A DNA stretch of 64,000 nucleotides from Apostichopus californicus (Eukaryota; Echinodermata; Holothuroidea; Aspidochirotida; Stichopodidae): assembly GCA_020650975.1 (NCBI GenBank), contig JAIPMN010002206.1, forward strand, positions 1 through 64,000, given 5' to 3'. Positions 22,740 through 35,900 of the stretch are shown here, piece by piece (position 1 is the stretch's first letter; each line of letters begins with the position of its first letter). The notes below the pieces were generated by a model that worked only from the letters and a program-made list of their open reading frames with translations, searched no databases and was not told the origin of the DNA. The position numbers were made by a program, and so were the translations under genes.

Positions 22740-25700
22740 CAGTATAGTCTTACAGTTAACAGCTCCAATCCAATCACAACCAAGTCTTGGACACAATTTA
22801 TTTCAACTTAAAGCAAAAATGAACATGAAATTGTTGATTTGCCATTGCTGAAGTGAATGATCGGTCATGCTTGCATAGGCTCTATATTGTGGAACGTTTT
22901 ATCACAACGTTTAGGTCCTCACCGAGGCCTATGCAATTATAAGATAGATTAAACTAGCCTTCAGTTAAATTATGTATGAGCATTGGGCGTAATATTATAC
23001 TTGAGAAATGAATATACAACATACAATCAAATTTTCGACTTGAATACGTTGGGACAATGCAATGTACAACTTGAGATTTAACTTTACTGACTAGTTAGGC
23101 TGAAAAGTCAGACCTACTTACTTCAATGGTCATAGGCATGCAGTTCCCAACAGATGAAAGCAGACGGCTAGCCCGATCCCTGGTGAAAGTAATTTCCTTG
23201 CAAACTTTTCGCACAAATCACTTTTCGTGACTTTTATGATACTACTGGTCAAGTTAAAAGGATATGCCAAACTAAAGTTTATGGCTAAAAAAAAAAATGA
23301 CGGTTTATGCTGTCTCCTCAGTATAGGCCCAGAGTTTGCCAAAGTAGGCTACTTTCTTGCTAACAGTAACTTGCAATATCTCATATCAAGATCAGACAAG
23401 TGTTAGTGAATGATATGTTAGGACCGTATAAACCGTATGATGGTGTGTTGTTGCTACCAAAGATAGATTTTACTCTTGTGGACTGTAACTTGCCCTCGAT
23501 TTCTGACAATTGATTGAGAATGCGCAGAACAGATTGGTGTCGTCATACATGAATTGACAAATGAGCGTCGGGCATTCACTTGGCAGGCTACCCCTAGGGA
23601 ATTTCCCCACCCGGTTCTTGAAAGCAAAACTTTTTTGGCCCGCGAAACAGTCTGTGCAGCTAACTGATGTATTTCGAGGTTGTTTACCAGAATGATAGAT
23701 ACAAGTTCGTAGGGAATGGGCATTTTAATTTATTTTCCTCAGAAAAGAAAATTAATCGCGGAGAAAACGAAAGAAAGAGAAATGACTAAAACAGCTTATG
23801 ACGACAAAGAATAGAGAACTAAAGAAGTATGAGAAGCAAATCAAATATAAATTTGTCCAGGTCAGTACTTCCCAGGTCATGACAGGATGTATGAGCAGGG
23901 GAATGTTCCCCACCCTTGGTTTTGTGGGAATACAAGATCAAAAAAACTAAGAGACTATTTTCACACAAAAGAACTGCCTTTTTTTGTGTAAAAAAGTGAA
24001 CTTATTCCATTTTTATAAAAACTATTGTCCTTTTGTTTGTTGAAATATTGAATAAACTTATAATGAAAATGTGGCTGAAAGATTATGACTTTTTTATAAT
24101 TATTACAACATACTTTTGTTGCAAAACATTAAAATGCAGGAATTTGTGGTATGGATTGCTCAGATGATCCATTTTCCCCCGGAATGGTTTGAGGCAACTT
24201 TTGTTGTATGCTCTCTCATATAAAAGTCACATTTCCCATCAAAGTTTGTGCCCCCTATCCCTTCCCCATCCTTTCAGATCCAGAGGAGGGCAATATAAGC
24301 AAATGGCAGTACAGTAAGAAAGAAACAAAAACACTATAAGGTTGTTGCTTGTTTAGTGAAATCTATTTCCTTAAAGGAGTGTTCAAATAACAAGTCTTAG
24401 TACTAGTAATATCATGCAGTACTTTTCTTCAAAGTTTAATAGTTTGTGACTGATATCATAAGTTGGATAGATATTCAATATCTTCCAATTATTAATAACA
24501 CAGATAACAAAACATTTATCAGAAAATCAAATGAAAATAAAGCAACATTTGGAAAACATACGATACCCCTAAAAACGAAACAAATAAGAAACAAACAATA
24601 AATGTAGCAGACCAGCAAACTATGGTCAACATCTGAACGAATGTGATGTTTTCCAAAATGTTAGAGTACCACTAAATCAGATTCACATATTTTATCATCC
24701 TCCTTTCAAAGGGAAGTAAGGTGTGCTTATCCACTATCCTCCTGACTGCCCCATCTGACTCTACCCCCCCCCTCCCTTCCCTTCTTGTCCCAGGAAAAGG
24801 GCAATTAAACAAATTTTAAAGAAACTAGAAAACATTAAATTAAAAGTTTCAAATTAAATTTTGGAAACCTTTTGCCTGATACAGTTTATATTTAAAGGCA
24901 TGATGGGTCTGTCATTGAATATGTACGTGAATATTTCACCAGAGTTGTTATTCAAAGAATTATTCAAAGGATTATTTAACAAAAACATGCATAACATGAC
25001 ATTTACATTAAAATAAATAGTTAAAAGTTTGAGGAAAACCTAACAACAACATTAAAAAATAGAAAAACATGTTGACAAGGTTTGCAACCAATAAGACATT
25101 AGACAAATACATGTTGTTATGACATACGTCAGAAACTCTACCAATTTTGGTGAAGAGTAAAAAGAAATTCCACTTATATAGAAGGTCTTTAATTGTTTTT
25201 ATTTCCCCTAACATATCATCATTTGTTGACTTTAAAAAGTGACTTAAGTTACAGAGACTTTTCACCTCTATTCTCCATTCCAAGTTGTTCTTTACTTTGA
25301 ATGGAAAATAGAACAAGGAAAAAATTCGTCTTTGTTGTATCATGTTTCTCTTTTCAATAGTAAATATATTATCACAGGCTTGGCTGCTCAGCCTATAGCA
25401 ATAAGACCTGTTTCCTGTGCAATGCAACTAAGTCCATAAATGATGATACTTTGTACTTAAAGTCACAAAATTAATGACAACTTTAAAACAAATCAACTCA
25501 AATGCAGAGATTAGTGATCAGGACTAAATGGATGACATCCTCGTCTTCAGGAATCAAGACGGTAACACAAAAAGAACTTGGTCAAACTTTCCAGAGACAT
25601 GTGAAAGTTAGAGACAAAGAAAAAGTGTCCTACTATTCTGTTTATCTTTTAAGGGCCACCAAAATATTCAAGAAAGTAAGATGATACCCCCTCCCCCCTT

Positions 25701-28700
25701 TAACAAACTAAAATCCAGTGTAATTCAAAATTAAATCTGCAGTAAAATGAACAATGTTTATTTGTAAACATTACCTACTACCAGCCAGAAAACTATCAAG
25801 TCGCTGCAAATTTGGGAATTAATTCCTCAAACAGATTTTCAGATTGTATGATGTCCTCTACTTTAAACATTTCTCTAAATTTCTAAATGTTGGCAGTCTT
25901 TAACTCTTTGCCTAAAATTTTCACAACTCTTGTCAACCTTGAAAACTAAATTTTCCATTTGATTTGCATAGTTATTTTCCCATGAAGTCCATGTTGTATG
26001 AACCCCTCCCCCCCCACCCTCAACCCTGCTGAAACACAGTAGTACCATTGGTTTGTTATAAATAAAATTCAAGGTAAAAATGTCACTTTCACTCTAGTAC
26101 TACTCTCAAATTTGGTTAAATTTTCATGAAGAATGAGTTATGTATTATCTACAATTTATGACATGTGTAAATATGTCTGTGTATATATTTGTAATAACTG
26201 AATATTTGGCCAGTATCACCCTAAATAAGATCAGATTCGTTACTGAAGGGTTGGCCAATTCAATCCACCGCAGTGACACCATTGGCGATGGAACACGTTT
26301 CTACCAAATATTTCTACTTATAAAAATGAATTTCTATCATTCTGATTAAATTTTCTTGTCCTAGCACCAAATTATATTAAAAGTTTGTTCAAAGGTGATA
26401 CAAACCACATTTAGACTTGATCAATTCCTCAGCCTTCTGTGTATGAAGGAACGTTAAATATGTGATGTCTCCCAAATGGAATCAGATTTTTCAAAGCTGT
26501 TTGGGGAAGCTGTTCATGACAGTTACCTCTATCACATAGACCAATGAGCATGGCACCAGGGTATATGTCTCTTTAATTTACCCTGAAGAAAAGAACAATC
26601 AAAATGTGGTTGAAACAACAACAAAAAAACAAAAAAAAATCTTTTCACATTGAAAGTATATCAGCCCTCATAATTAAGAGCATCATTAACTACACAGAGA
26701 CAAAACAACTAAAAAGTACAGTTAGTTAAACTTTCTATTTACAAACTAAATAATTTGTTTCGAATAAATAAATACGCAAACTATTTTCTTTTTGCAAAAC
26801 TTGATTAATAAGAACTTCTCATTCTATAGTAGTACGGCATCTCGGCAAATCAAGAATATTTTCTTCTTTGGATAATATCATTTGTACAGTACTGCATATA
26901 CCAGTGATACAGGAATATCTTGCTTTTATCTTAATTTTTTTCTTTTCAGTTTTTCTTTTCTTTTTTCTCTTTTCCTTGAAACGAATCTTTTAAGGCAGTA
27001 AAAAAAAAGGAAATTACAATGCACTCCAATAATCAATAATTGCGTTAAGTCAAATTATTCAAAAAAGGACTTTTCTCGTCCAAACTTTTGTTTTAAAAAA
27101 AACAGAAGGGAGATATCCTTAACCATTCTAGTCAAAGATTTGTTTGCACTTTTAATAACTTCTCAGACATTTCCCCATTGTTGATCAACTTTTTTTCCTA
27201 AACTTTCAGCTATTCTTTCAGGAAATGGCCTCTATGATCAGCCCCTCCTCTCCCACCATAACCACACAAACTGATTGCTAGATGATTAAGAACAAGCTTC
27301 AATATTTGGTGCCATACAAAGACCTGTAAACTAAACAAACATTTGAGGTTAATAACCAAGAAAATTATGACATAAATAAGTTATTAAGTCATGAATATTC
27401 ATGACTGAGTATACCTGCATTTTTTTCTCAGCAGCAAACACGGAAGGAAAAGTTGGACCAGAGCAGAGAAGAACTGTTGTTGTTCTGTTATTTGACCTAA
27501 CGTTGATTTCTCACAAACATTGAATGTGTGCAAATTGTAATCGATGGTGGTTGTGATACATCAAGCAAACATCATTTCTTTCTTTGGCCTAACTTTTCAT
27601 CACCTCAAAACCCTTGACATGTGTTAAAGCTTAGGCATATATATGTATATATATATATATATCATATAGGAAGATTCTCAAAATTAATTAGCCAATCTTT
27701 TAAAATCAATCAAACAAAGTGAGAGAAACAATAAAGAAAGGGGTGTGACAACATATGACCACTGGTGTTAACATGTCCTTCAAACAAAAAAAGACAATCC
27801 TTGTTAAAAAGCTCAAAGATTTCAAGGTTCATTTCAAACTAAAACAAATTATTTGCAGTATTTGCTATTATATAATTTCTTGTTATATTTTGACGAGTAT
27901 CTGTCTCTGTTTTCTAAAGTTAAATTGTTGTATTTAACACTTTGAGTTTCTCACCAAACTTATTAACATGATTGCTCTTAGCAAAGTAACCCAACTTTTA
28001 AAGAAGTATACTAAAAGCCAAAACATCATTTGCAAACCTTCCTATAAATATCTCAAGCATATTCTCATGTAGCATGACCTATTTTTCTCCCCTTGTCGAT
28101 GAAAAATCCAACAAGTTGACCTAGAAATAAATCCTTTTTTCTGTCATTTGTTTCAACACTGATATTGAGTGGTAGATAAGTAACCCTGATCCTCTTCTCT
28201 TTTGTAATTTTGACATTGACTTCATAGGATGGAATAGAGAAACTCAAACTCCACATAACTTTTCTGTATTTTCTGTATCCCTTTGAGACTCAGTATGAGT
28301 TCATTTGTCAAATACCATAAACTAATATCAAATGTCACGAATCTCCCATAATTCCAACAAGGTGATACCCCAACAAATTATAAGTCTAGAGAGGCAAACA
28401 GGTTTACTGCTGAGCAAAGACAGTGAAAGGGAAAAAAAATTAAAAAATTGTCAATTTTCCATAAGCTAGGTTAACCTTGAACATTGCCATGGTAACAATG
28501 ACGTCTGAAACTTCAACATCACATCCATAAGTACTACCCTTGTATAAAGTTGGCTGTTATACATGATGACTGGCTATAAGAGGTATGCTAATTTGCTGAT
28601 GTAAATGCTCATTACAAATCAAAAACCCCTTACACATTTAACAGATGTTGAATCTAGACTTAGACATAAAAGATGCACCGTTCATATCGAGAATAAAAAT

Positions 28701-29340
28701 AAGCATGAAACCCATATAGGTTAGAGATACATGAACAGAACCAAAAAGCCCAAATTTATCTTTGATCAAATATGCGAGTTTCTCTGACTGCCACCTTGCG
28801 ACAACATTTCTCTTCACTGAGAAATATTGAGACAAATTTTTAGTCACTTTTTGACCTTCCTGTGTTATCATTCCTGACATTTTTTGCTCATGATATCAAT
28901 GGTTTAGATATTCCTGCATGAAACATTCAGCAAGTTTTGGGTACATTTAAAGTTGAGGGTTTCAAAGATGAGATACATATGCCTGCCTTGTCGTTCAAAC
29001 GGACAAAAGATGAAAATACAACCATAACGTTGCTGCAAGCCTCTATCAAGTCACACGGTAGACAAACTAAATGTTCTAGAAAGACCAATACTGGTCAAAT
29101 ATGATGATGATGATGCTTTCATGGTTCTTTCACTTGCCAATATTTAAAATCAATTTTCAAAACCGACAGAGAGATTTTTCCTAAGTTACGAGCTCAGATA
29201 GTTTACTCTAAAACCACGGTTTTTATTTAATTTGTCTATGAGAGCCAGAGGCTTGGTTGGAACAAAGGCCCAGAGAGGACCGGAATCTCATTATATCTGG
29301 ATAGAGCAATGCGCAGATTAGACCGGTAAGGTAGAAGTAG
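22740..29340. other. Long interval without recognised genes
   Basis: I see no exon of a known family here. Open frames such as 25008-25427 (minus) lack motif content, splice context or composition distinct from the background. The part next to 29926 may be a long MOB1 3' UTR. There are AT microsatellites at about 27635-27663 and short C-runs (24768-24780, 25687-25699, 26008-26019). Confidence 0.45.
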
Positions 29341-29341
29341 T

Positions 29342-29446
29342 ACTAAGTTGAGTCTCGTGTAGCCGACATGCTCAGTGATTAACCTCCGCCACATATCACG
29401 ATCTTGCCAAAGGTTTATTGCTTCCTCGAAATTGTTAATGTTAACG
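29342..29446 (-). mobile_element. 5'-truncated LINE 3' end
   Basis: On the minus strand, 29446-29342 reads GTTAACATTAACAATTTCGA, then GATCGTGATATGTGGCGGAG and ATCACTGAGCATGTCGG. This is nearly identical to 56203-56302 at the end of the decayed LINE. It ends in a TACTAC-like tail. Only the last ~100 bases are present, as expected of 5'-truncated non-LTR insertions. Confidence 0.82.
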
Positions 29447-29926
29447 GTAAGGTGGTCAAGCCTAATTACTTATCAGACCACACACCTGATTAGAGCAAAT
29501 TAATTGTACGATTTGTTTATTCACCGGCCGGACTGAAATGTTTTGTGGGTCCCATTTATCTCAGAGGCCACCTATTGACAAATCCATGTGACATTTTTCG
29601 ATGAGTGTGGACCTTAAACTTACAACTCTGTCTGAGCTTGACTTTATATGCATAAAGCTCCTTGAAAGTTTGAACAGATGCAAAACTGAGATCAGCATCA
29701 ATTACTCAAAAACATGCTATGTAGCAGAGAGAATTGAAAAAAAAAATAAAATAAAATAAAACTGGGAATGAAGACTGCAGGAGATCAATACAAATTCTTA
29801 AAGCACTTATTCCGGTTATCTCTTCTCCAATTGTTTTTTTTTCTCAAATCATATCTTTGATTGTCACATCTGCCGGAGGTAAGAGACACCCGACGGAATC
29901 TCTACGTAACTGTTTCTATCCCTATT

Positions 29927-32900
29927 TTAACCCTTGGCTAAAAGCTTGTCAATCAAGTCCTGAAGTGGTGCCAGTTCCCTTTTGTCGATCAAATTAAATT
30001 CTTGGACGAAGAAGACGAAATGTTTGAAGGACGTGTTGAGATGAGCCTCCTCTTTCAAGTAGCGAATGTCAGCGAAGTGCTGGTGGTACACGTGAGCGTA
30101 GACTCTGAAAAGGCGCTTCAGGATGGTTTTGGCAATGGTCATGAAATTCTTCGGAAAAGGCACACCTGCAGAAAAAAGGCGAGCAGAGGGCAAAGGGTCA
30201 GATAGTTGAAGGTACTTTCCAACCTCGCAACAGTTTTGTAGAGAAGCAAGATCGTTGACAATAGCACAAAAAGGGGCGAGTCATTTCATGTGGTTAATGT
30301 AAAAGAGGGAAACAGAAGAGGAATTTTTGGCCATTCTTTTTCCGTGAAATGATTGTGCTGTTTCATGATTATATTACAGCCTTAAACTAACACTTTTATC
30401 CATATGATGGCACGGATCACAAGCAGCAACCACCTTCATGGAATCGCAAAACACAACCACAGGCATTGATCCCAAACAGCAACCACCTGCTCATTTCACA
30501 ATGTGCTGTTTCTGGAGTCCTTTTTGCAACCTTAAGCTTACAACTTTGATCCTAATGGGTACATGCCTTACAGCTTTCCACATTGTAACAAGAACTGTGT
30601 ATAAATATGTGAAAAAATGACCACAGGATATGGAATCACAAAAAGCAACCACCTGCGTGGAATCACAATATTCCAACCACCTGTATGGATCGCAGGAAGT
30701 AGTCACCTTCATGGATTGCAAACACACGCCCTCTCTGTCTGCCACACAGAATGAACTGCCTGTCAACATTATGACTCCTCGAGCAATATATAGAGTAGCT
30801 GTGCAATTCTTGTGTGGAGACCGGAGAGATTGAAAACCAATTGAAGAAACTTACCAATTTTGGATGGAAATATAGATTCATCGTCGAGCTGATCTTGCAC
30901 CCAAGTCATTAGAAAGTCTATGTACTTAGGAGCCGAACATTTGATGGGTTTCTTGACAGTCTGTCCGTCTGCCCAATGATACTCGTACCTGTAGATCGGA
31001 AAAAGATAAATATATCAATCCACATTCAATATTGCAAATAAATCTATAGCTGAATGAGAACATATTGATTCAGTTTGTAACCATTCTAACGAAACGCTCT
31101 GATAGGCAGTTGGCTCTGTTACCTTCCCCCACCCCCCTTCCCAAAAAAAAACAAAAAAAAAGGAATGTTTCCACCAACTTCTTACACACTATTGCTGATT
31201 ATAAACATATCTGAAATACACAACACAAAGTTTTGGACCTACTTTTTACCAACATTCTTTGAAAACGAAACAACATCGACTTCTATACCAGGGGGCATTT
31301 CATGTTAAGCTCTTTCAATGCAATAGAGATGGAATTTGTGTCTGTTTCCAAGGTAATGGCATAAAATGTACTAACATGGCAGCCAATTTTTGTTGTTGTT
31401 ATTCCATTCAGAAGATGACCATCAAATGAACCCATCATTAAGCCTGAATATTTGCTATTATTCAAAACTTTTTTTTATTGACGGAGGTAACATTTTACAA
31501 ATGTTACTATGATATTGTAACTATTGAAAGTATGGTAACTTTACGCCTCAGCAACATTGCAATACAACATGTACTGCAAAACTGCTTGCTACTGTATTTC
31601 CGCGTAGGTACAGAAAGCAAAACAAATGACTGGTCCAAAAGTATCATTTCCTTGTAGTAAACTAAGTAAGGGTATCATGCATTTGGCAATTTGCCAGGCT
31701 CCAGATAAGAACATGATACAGATGTATCTCAACGGGAACACATTTTTTTGGTTTCCGAAAAAGGGAGTCACCTTACAAAATTGTGCGGGGGACTGCGGAT
31801 TGCAAAGTAAACAAAGACTATAAGGCGGATCGCAAGTCTGTAATTACTATTTCGGTTAGATTCGTCCAACACGGCAGCATACAGAAACGTTGTACTCGAA
31901 GCCGAAGCCAAAGTGAACTAATCAGGTCACACATCCAAAGTCTTTGAACGCTAAGTTCTTCAATACCTCCCTCATTACCTTTCGGGAAACATTTCATACT
32001 GTAGCACTGAGTTATTTCTACTGTAGGTTACTTGAAGGAGGTGGTTATCACAAGCATCTCCATCACAGGTAAAAATGCTCATTTATTGGGTTAGCTTTCC
32101 ATTCATGAAACACCAGGAATATTAATTCAACATAATTGTTTACTACACATGTAACAGCTAAACCTTTCTACGTACAATAACAATTTATGCGGTTTTCTTT
32201 TACATCATAGAAATCTTCCAGTGAGTTATAAATACTCTATTGTTCATGTTATGACGGAAGTTGCTTGCATATTTAATAATCAGGCTGAAATCAGCATGAT
32301 CCATTTATTTATTTCTGTCATAGTGTAATGTATCTCTTGTTACTAGGGTTGTTACTATGGAGTTCACAATACTTTGATGACACCCTAAAACACATATGAT
32401 GTCTGACACATCACAAGTTTGCATTGTAAAGAAACTGTACTAAAATCCACTGCATGTGTCAATGAATTATTTTATTTGTCTGATGTTGCTATAAATAGTG
32501 TTTACTAGCCTGATATAACTGATATACACTGTACAGTTGTAATAGAAACTTTTCATTTCCATCCCTGCTTCCCCTAACTACCTTCATTTATTCTCACTGA
32601 GGAAGTGAGGACTTGTACAGTAAACTTAACTTCATAAAAGATACTCACTTAGGACCTGCCGACATGACAGGGCATTTTTCTAGCGTACAGAACTCGGTGA
32701 TGGTCCCAAAGAGCATATTTATTTGGTTGAAGAAGTCCACAGCTGAAACAAGAAATGGAAAGTGTTTCAAATATGTGTAGTATTACAATACTTAATTTCT
32801 TTGTCAATAAGTCAACGGCATATATATGCAATGCAGGGCAAATTTTTAAGGATATTTTTCTGGTTGCTCCTGGTACAAGCAGGTCTTACTTACTGTATGC

Positions 32901-35900
32901 CAGTATCTCCAAAGTGATAGAGGGGTGACATCATCATACAATTTATCATTTAACCTACTTTGGGGGAATTTAGTTACAATGGAAACTGAATTTGATGTAA
33001 ACAACTATCCAGTAGTTGTCCGCTGCACGACCTGCAAAGTTGGCCAAAAAAAAAGACCCAATAAATTGCTTATCTTGGAGAATCTGAAGACAGTTAAATA
33101 GTTTAAAGGGAATGGGAGATTACTTTATTTTATACCGAATATTAGATCCAACTTTGCAAGTCTAGTTCAATAGAGTTACATATCACCAAGTCAGCAGCCT
33201 GCAGTGTATGACATACAGTAGCACTTGGAATATTATGTTTCACATTCTTAAGTACGGTAACATGCTATCATATTAATTACTGCTTACTGTGCACATTTAA
33301 CACAGTGTATACCATCATGTATCACAGAAGCTGTGCGAGTGCACAAACCGCTTAATTTACATGCTCTGCTTGGCAACTTGGTGTTATTGACATTGTTATT
33401 GATCTTAATGTCTTTTCCATATAGTGTATGCGCTGGCAGAAACTGACAATTCAGGATGAAGTATTTCCTCTTCTGAGTTCATAATCGCTGTCTGTTTTCA
33501 TAAAAGTCTTGTCAAAGTTCAAATTATAGATCCCTAGGAAACCACAAGTCTAACACTGGTTAAAAGACAATAATACAAATCTGAAGATTAAAGACATCTA
33601 CAACAAATACTGTAATGATATTGGTTACTATACTGTATTTGACCACATGTCTGCTGCTGAACTGCATGCATACAAAAATTGGTTTAGTTTGCAGTACTCT
33701 ATCATGCACACTATATAGCTTGCCACACATTTGCCATTAAAAATTTAAAGGTAATCAATCAGTAATAGTCCCAAATTTTAGCATGCTAAAAAATTGCTAA
33801 AAATGTTTAAAAATATTTCCTTGGTGTTTCTGAATCCCCAAATTAATCTTAGACATTCAGTACATTTTTAAATTATATGAAAATCAAGTGCCACGATGTG
33901 GCATAACACCTTGAGGGTTTAGTAAAGTGCTTGTTGATTTTTGTTGCACGAGTGACCATTATTTGACTTTCTAGCATATCTAGCATATTTGGTGCCAATA
34001 CTGATGACATTTTGTTCAGTTAGGATATATACAGATCTTCAAACTGACAAACTTACTGTACCTTAACAACTTCTTATTGATTTTGCAATATATATCAATT
34101 TTATTTGCATTTACAGAAGCATACTCTAAGATACCTTAAAAAGTAAATAATATTTACATGAAACTATTTAAAAGATCATAACACTTTGATGGACAATATG
34201 ATACTATCTAGGTATGTTTCAGGAAGTTCAGGCACAATACTGTATTACATGAAGAGGTTTATTATGTGCAATTTAACATAGACCTGTATACAAAGGCTGT
34301 AATACTGTAACTGCATTTACAGTAGCTTTGGAAATGAAGTTTATGTGAAAATATCAACTCAACCACCAATTCTGGGGACAAATTACTACAAGCCAATTGG
34401 TCCATTTGATGCACGATCAAAAAATGTTCCCATTTGGGTTTCAGTACAGCCCTATGTAAAGTATTCATGAAAAGTATTGTTCAGTTTTTTTGCAATTTTA
34501 TTTCAATTAATCGTATCAGTCAAACTGGAGATAAGATAAATCAGAAGAGAGAAAGTCAATAATGACAGATAAACAAAATGGAGTAGGTATTCAATCACAG
34601 AGAGTAGAATATACAGTGGAAAGATATTAATTGATTGATCGAGGACTCCGAGGAGACTGTTCTAAGAATGTTTTAGATGAAAACTTGTGGAATAGAAGTC
34701 CCCCCCCTCCCCTCCCCCATAAGTCTGTCCATTCCACAAACAAATAAGTAAAAACACAGGCATTGATTGCTATGTCAGTAATCATGATACCAATGTGAAT
34801 GTACAATACAGATCCTAGTACAGTTGTGTATGGTAATGTGTGTCTGTTTTCAATGTTAATTAAAACGCTTCCACAATCTTCACTGCACATATATATATAA
34901 GTATCCAAACTTTTTTTGAAACCCATTATAAAACAGCTTGAGTTATGAGTATTATGAGTCAGCACATGTTGTTAGACCACAACTAAAATACTGTAATTAC
35001 TGAGCACTTTCTGTTTCTCTTTCAAAAAAACATAATTTAAAAAAAATATTCCCAATTCTTTTTGACCTTTGACCTCTCAGCATGCAAGACTGTAGTCGAG
35101 GCATATGCGTCAGTGAACACAGTTAGTCATCTGAAACCAATCAACCATTTGCTGCATACTTTGTCATTTCAGTTTGGTCCACACCCTATGAAATATAACT
35201 TGAACACATGACTGCAATAAAGTACTTGAAATTAGTTGGAGAGTTGTGGATAACAATATGTGCTTTGTGATAATTAGGGATAACACCTGCAGCAATATGA
35301 CCAGCAGGATACTTCAGTTCAAGGGAAACTGTCGAACTAAATATTTTCAATCATAGATATACTGTACTCCGTACATATTAACTAATATCACCTTGTAAGG
35401 TATACAATAAGGCATACACTCCATACAGTACACATGTACTGCACAGCATTAGGCATCAAAATTCCCGCTATTTATTTGGCTAAATGCCAGTGGTTTTTGC
35501 CGGTTTCACGGTAGAAAAAAACAAAACAAGATGCACTGGCAATTTGTGCCAGAAAACCTTAAGAACTTGAACACATGGTGCGTCAGATACCAACAATCAC
35601 CAGTATAAGGACTGGCGCATGATTTCTTTACCTAACATACAGCGAGCACTGTATCAAAGGTAATTAACAGCAAATATTACCGGACTGCTATCAAAAGCCT
35701 GTTATACAGTAACGTGTCGTACTTCAGAACAATGCCAGTGAGAAATTCTAGGAATGAGCATGCCCAGTAGCAGGGTTGTACAAAAAACTAGTAAACAGTC
35801 ATTAAAACAAATAATAAACAAAAGATATATATACTTTAGAATGAACAAGAATGGAGGGGGGTTGGGGGGAGGGGATAAGGAATAAAACCTGTGGCATTGT

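Noticed and set aside
25008-25427. Minus-strand open frame of 139 codons
   Set aside because: Longest in its region, but low-complexity hydrophobic/aromatic content typical of AT-rich chance frames and no homology I can name.
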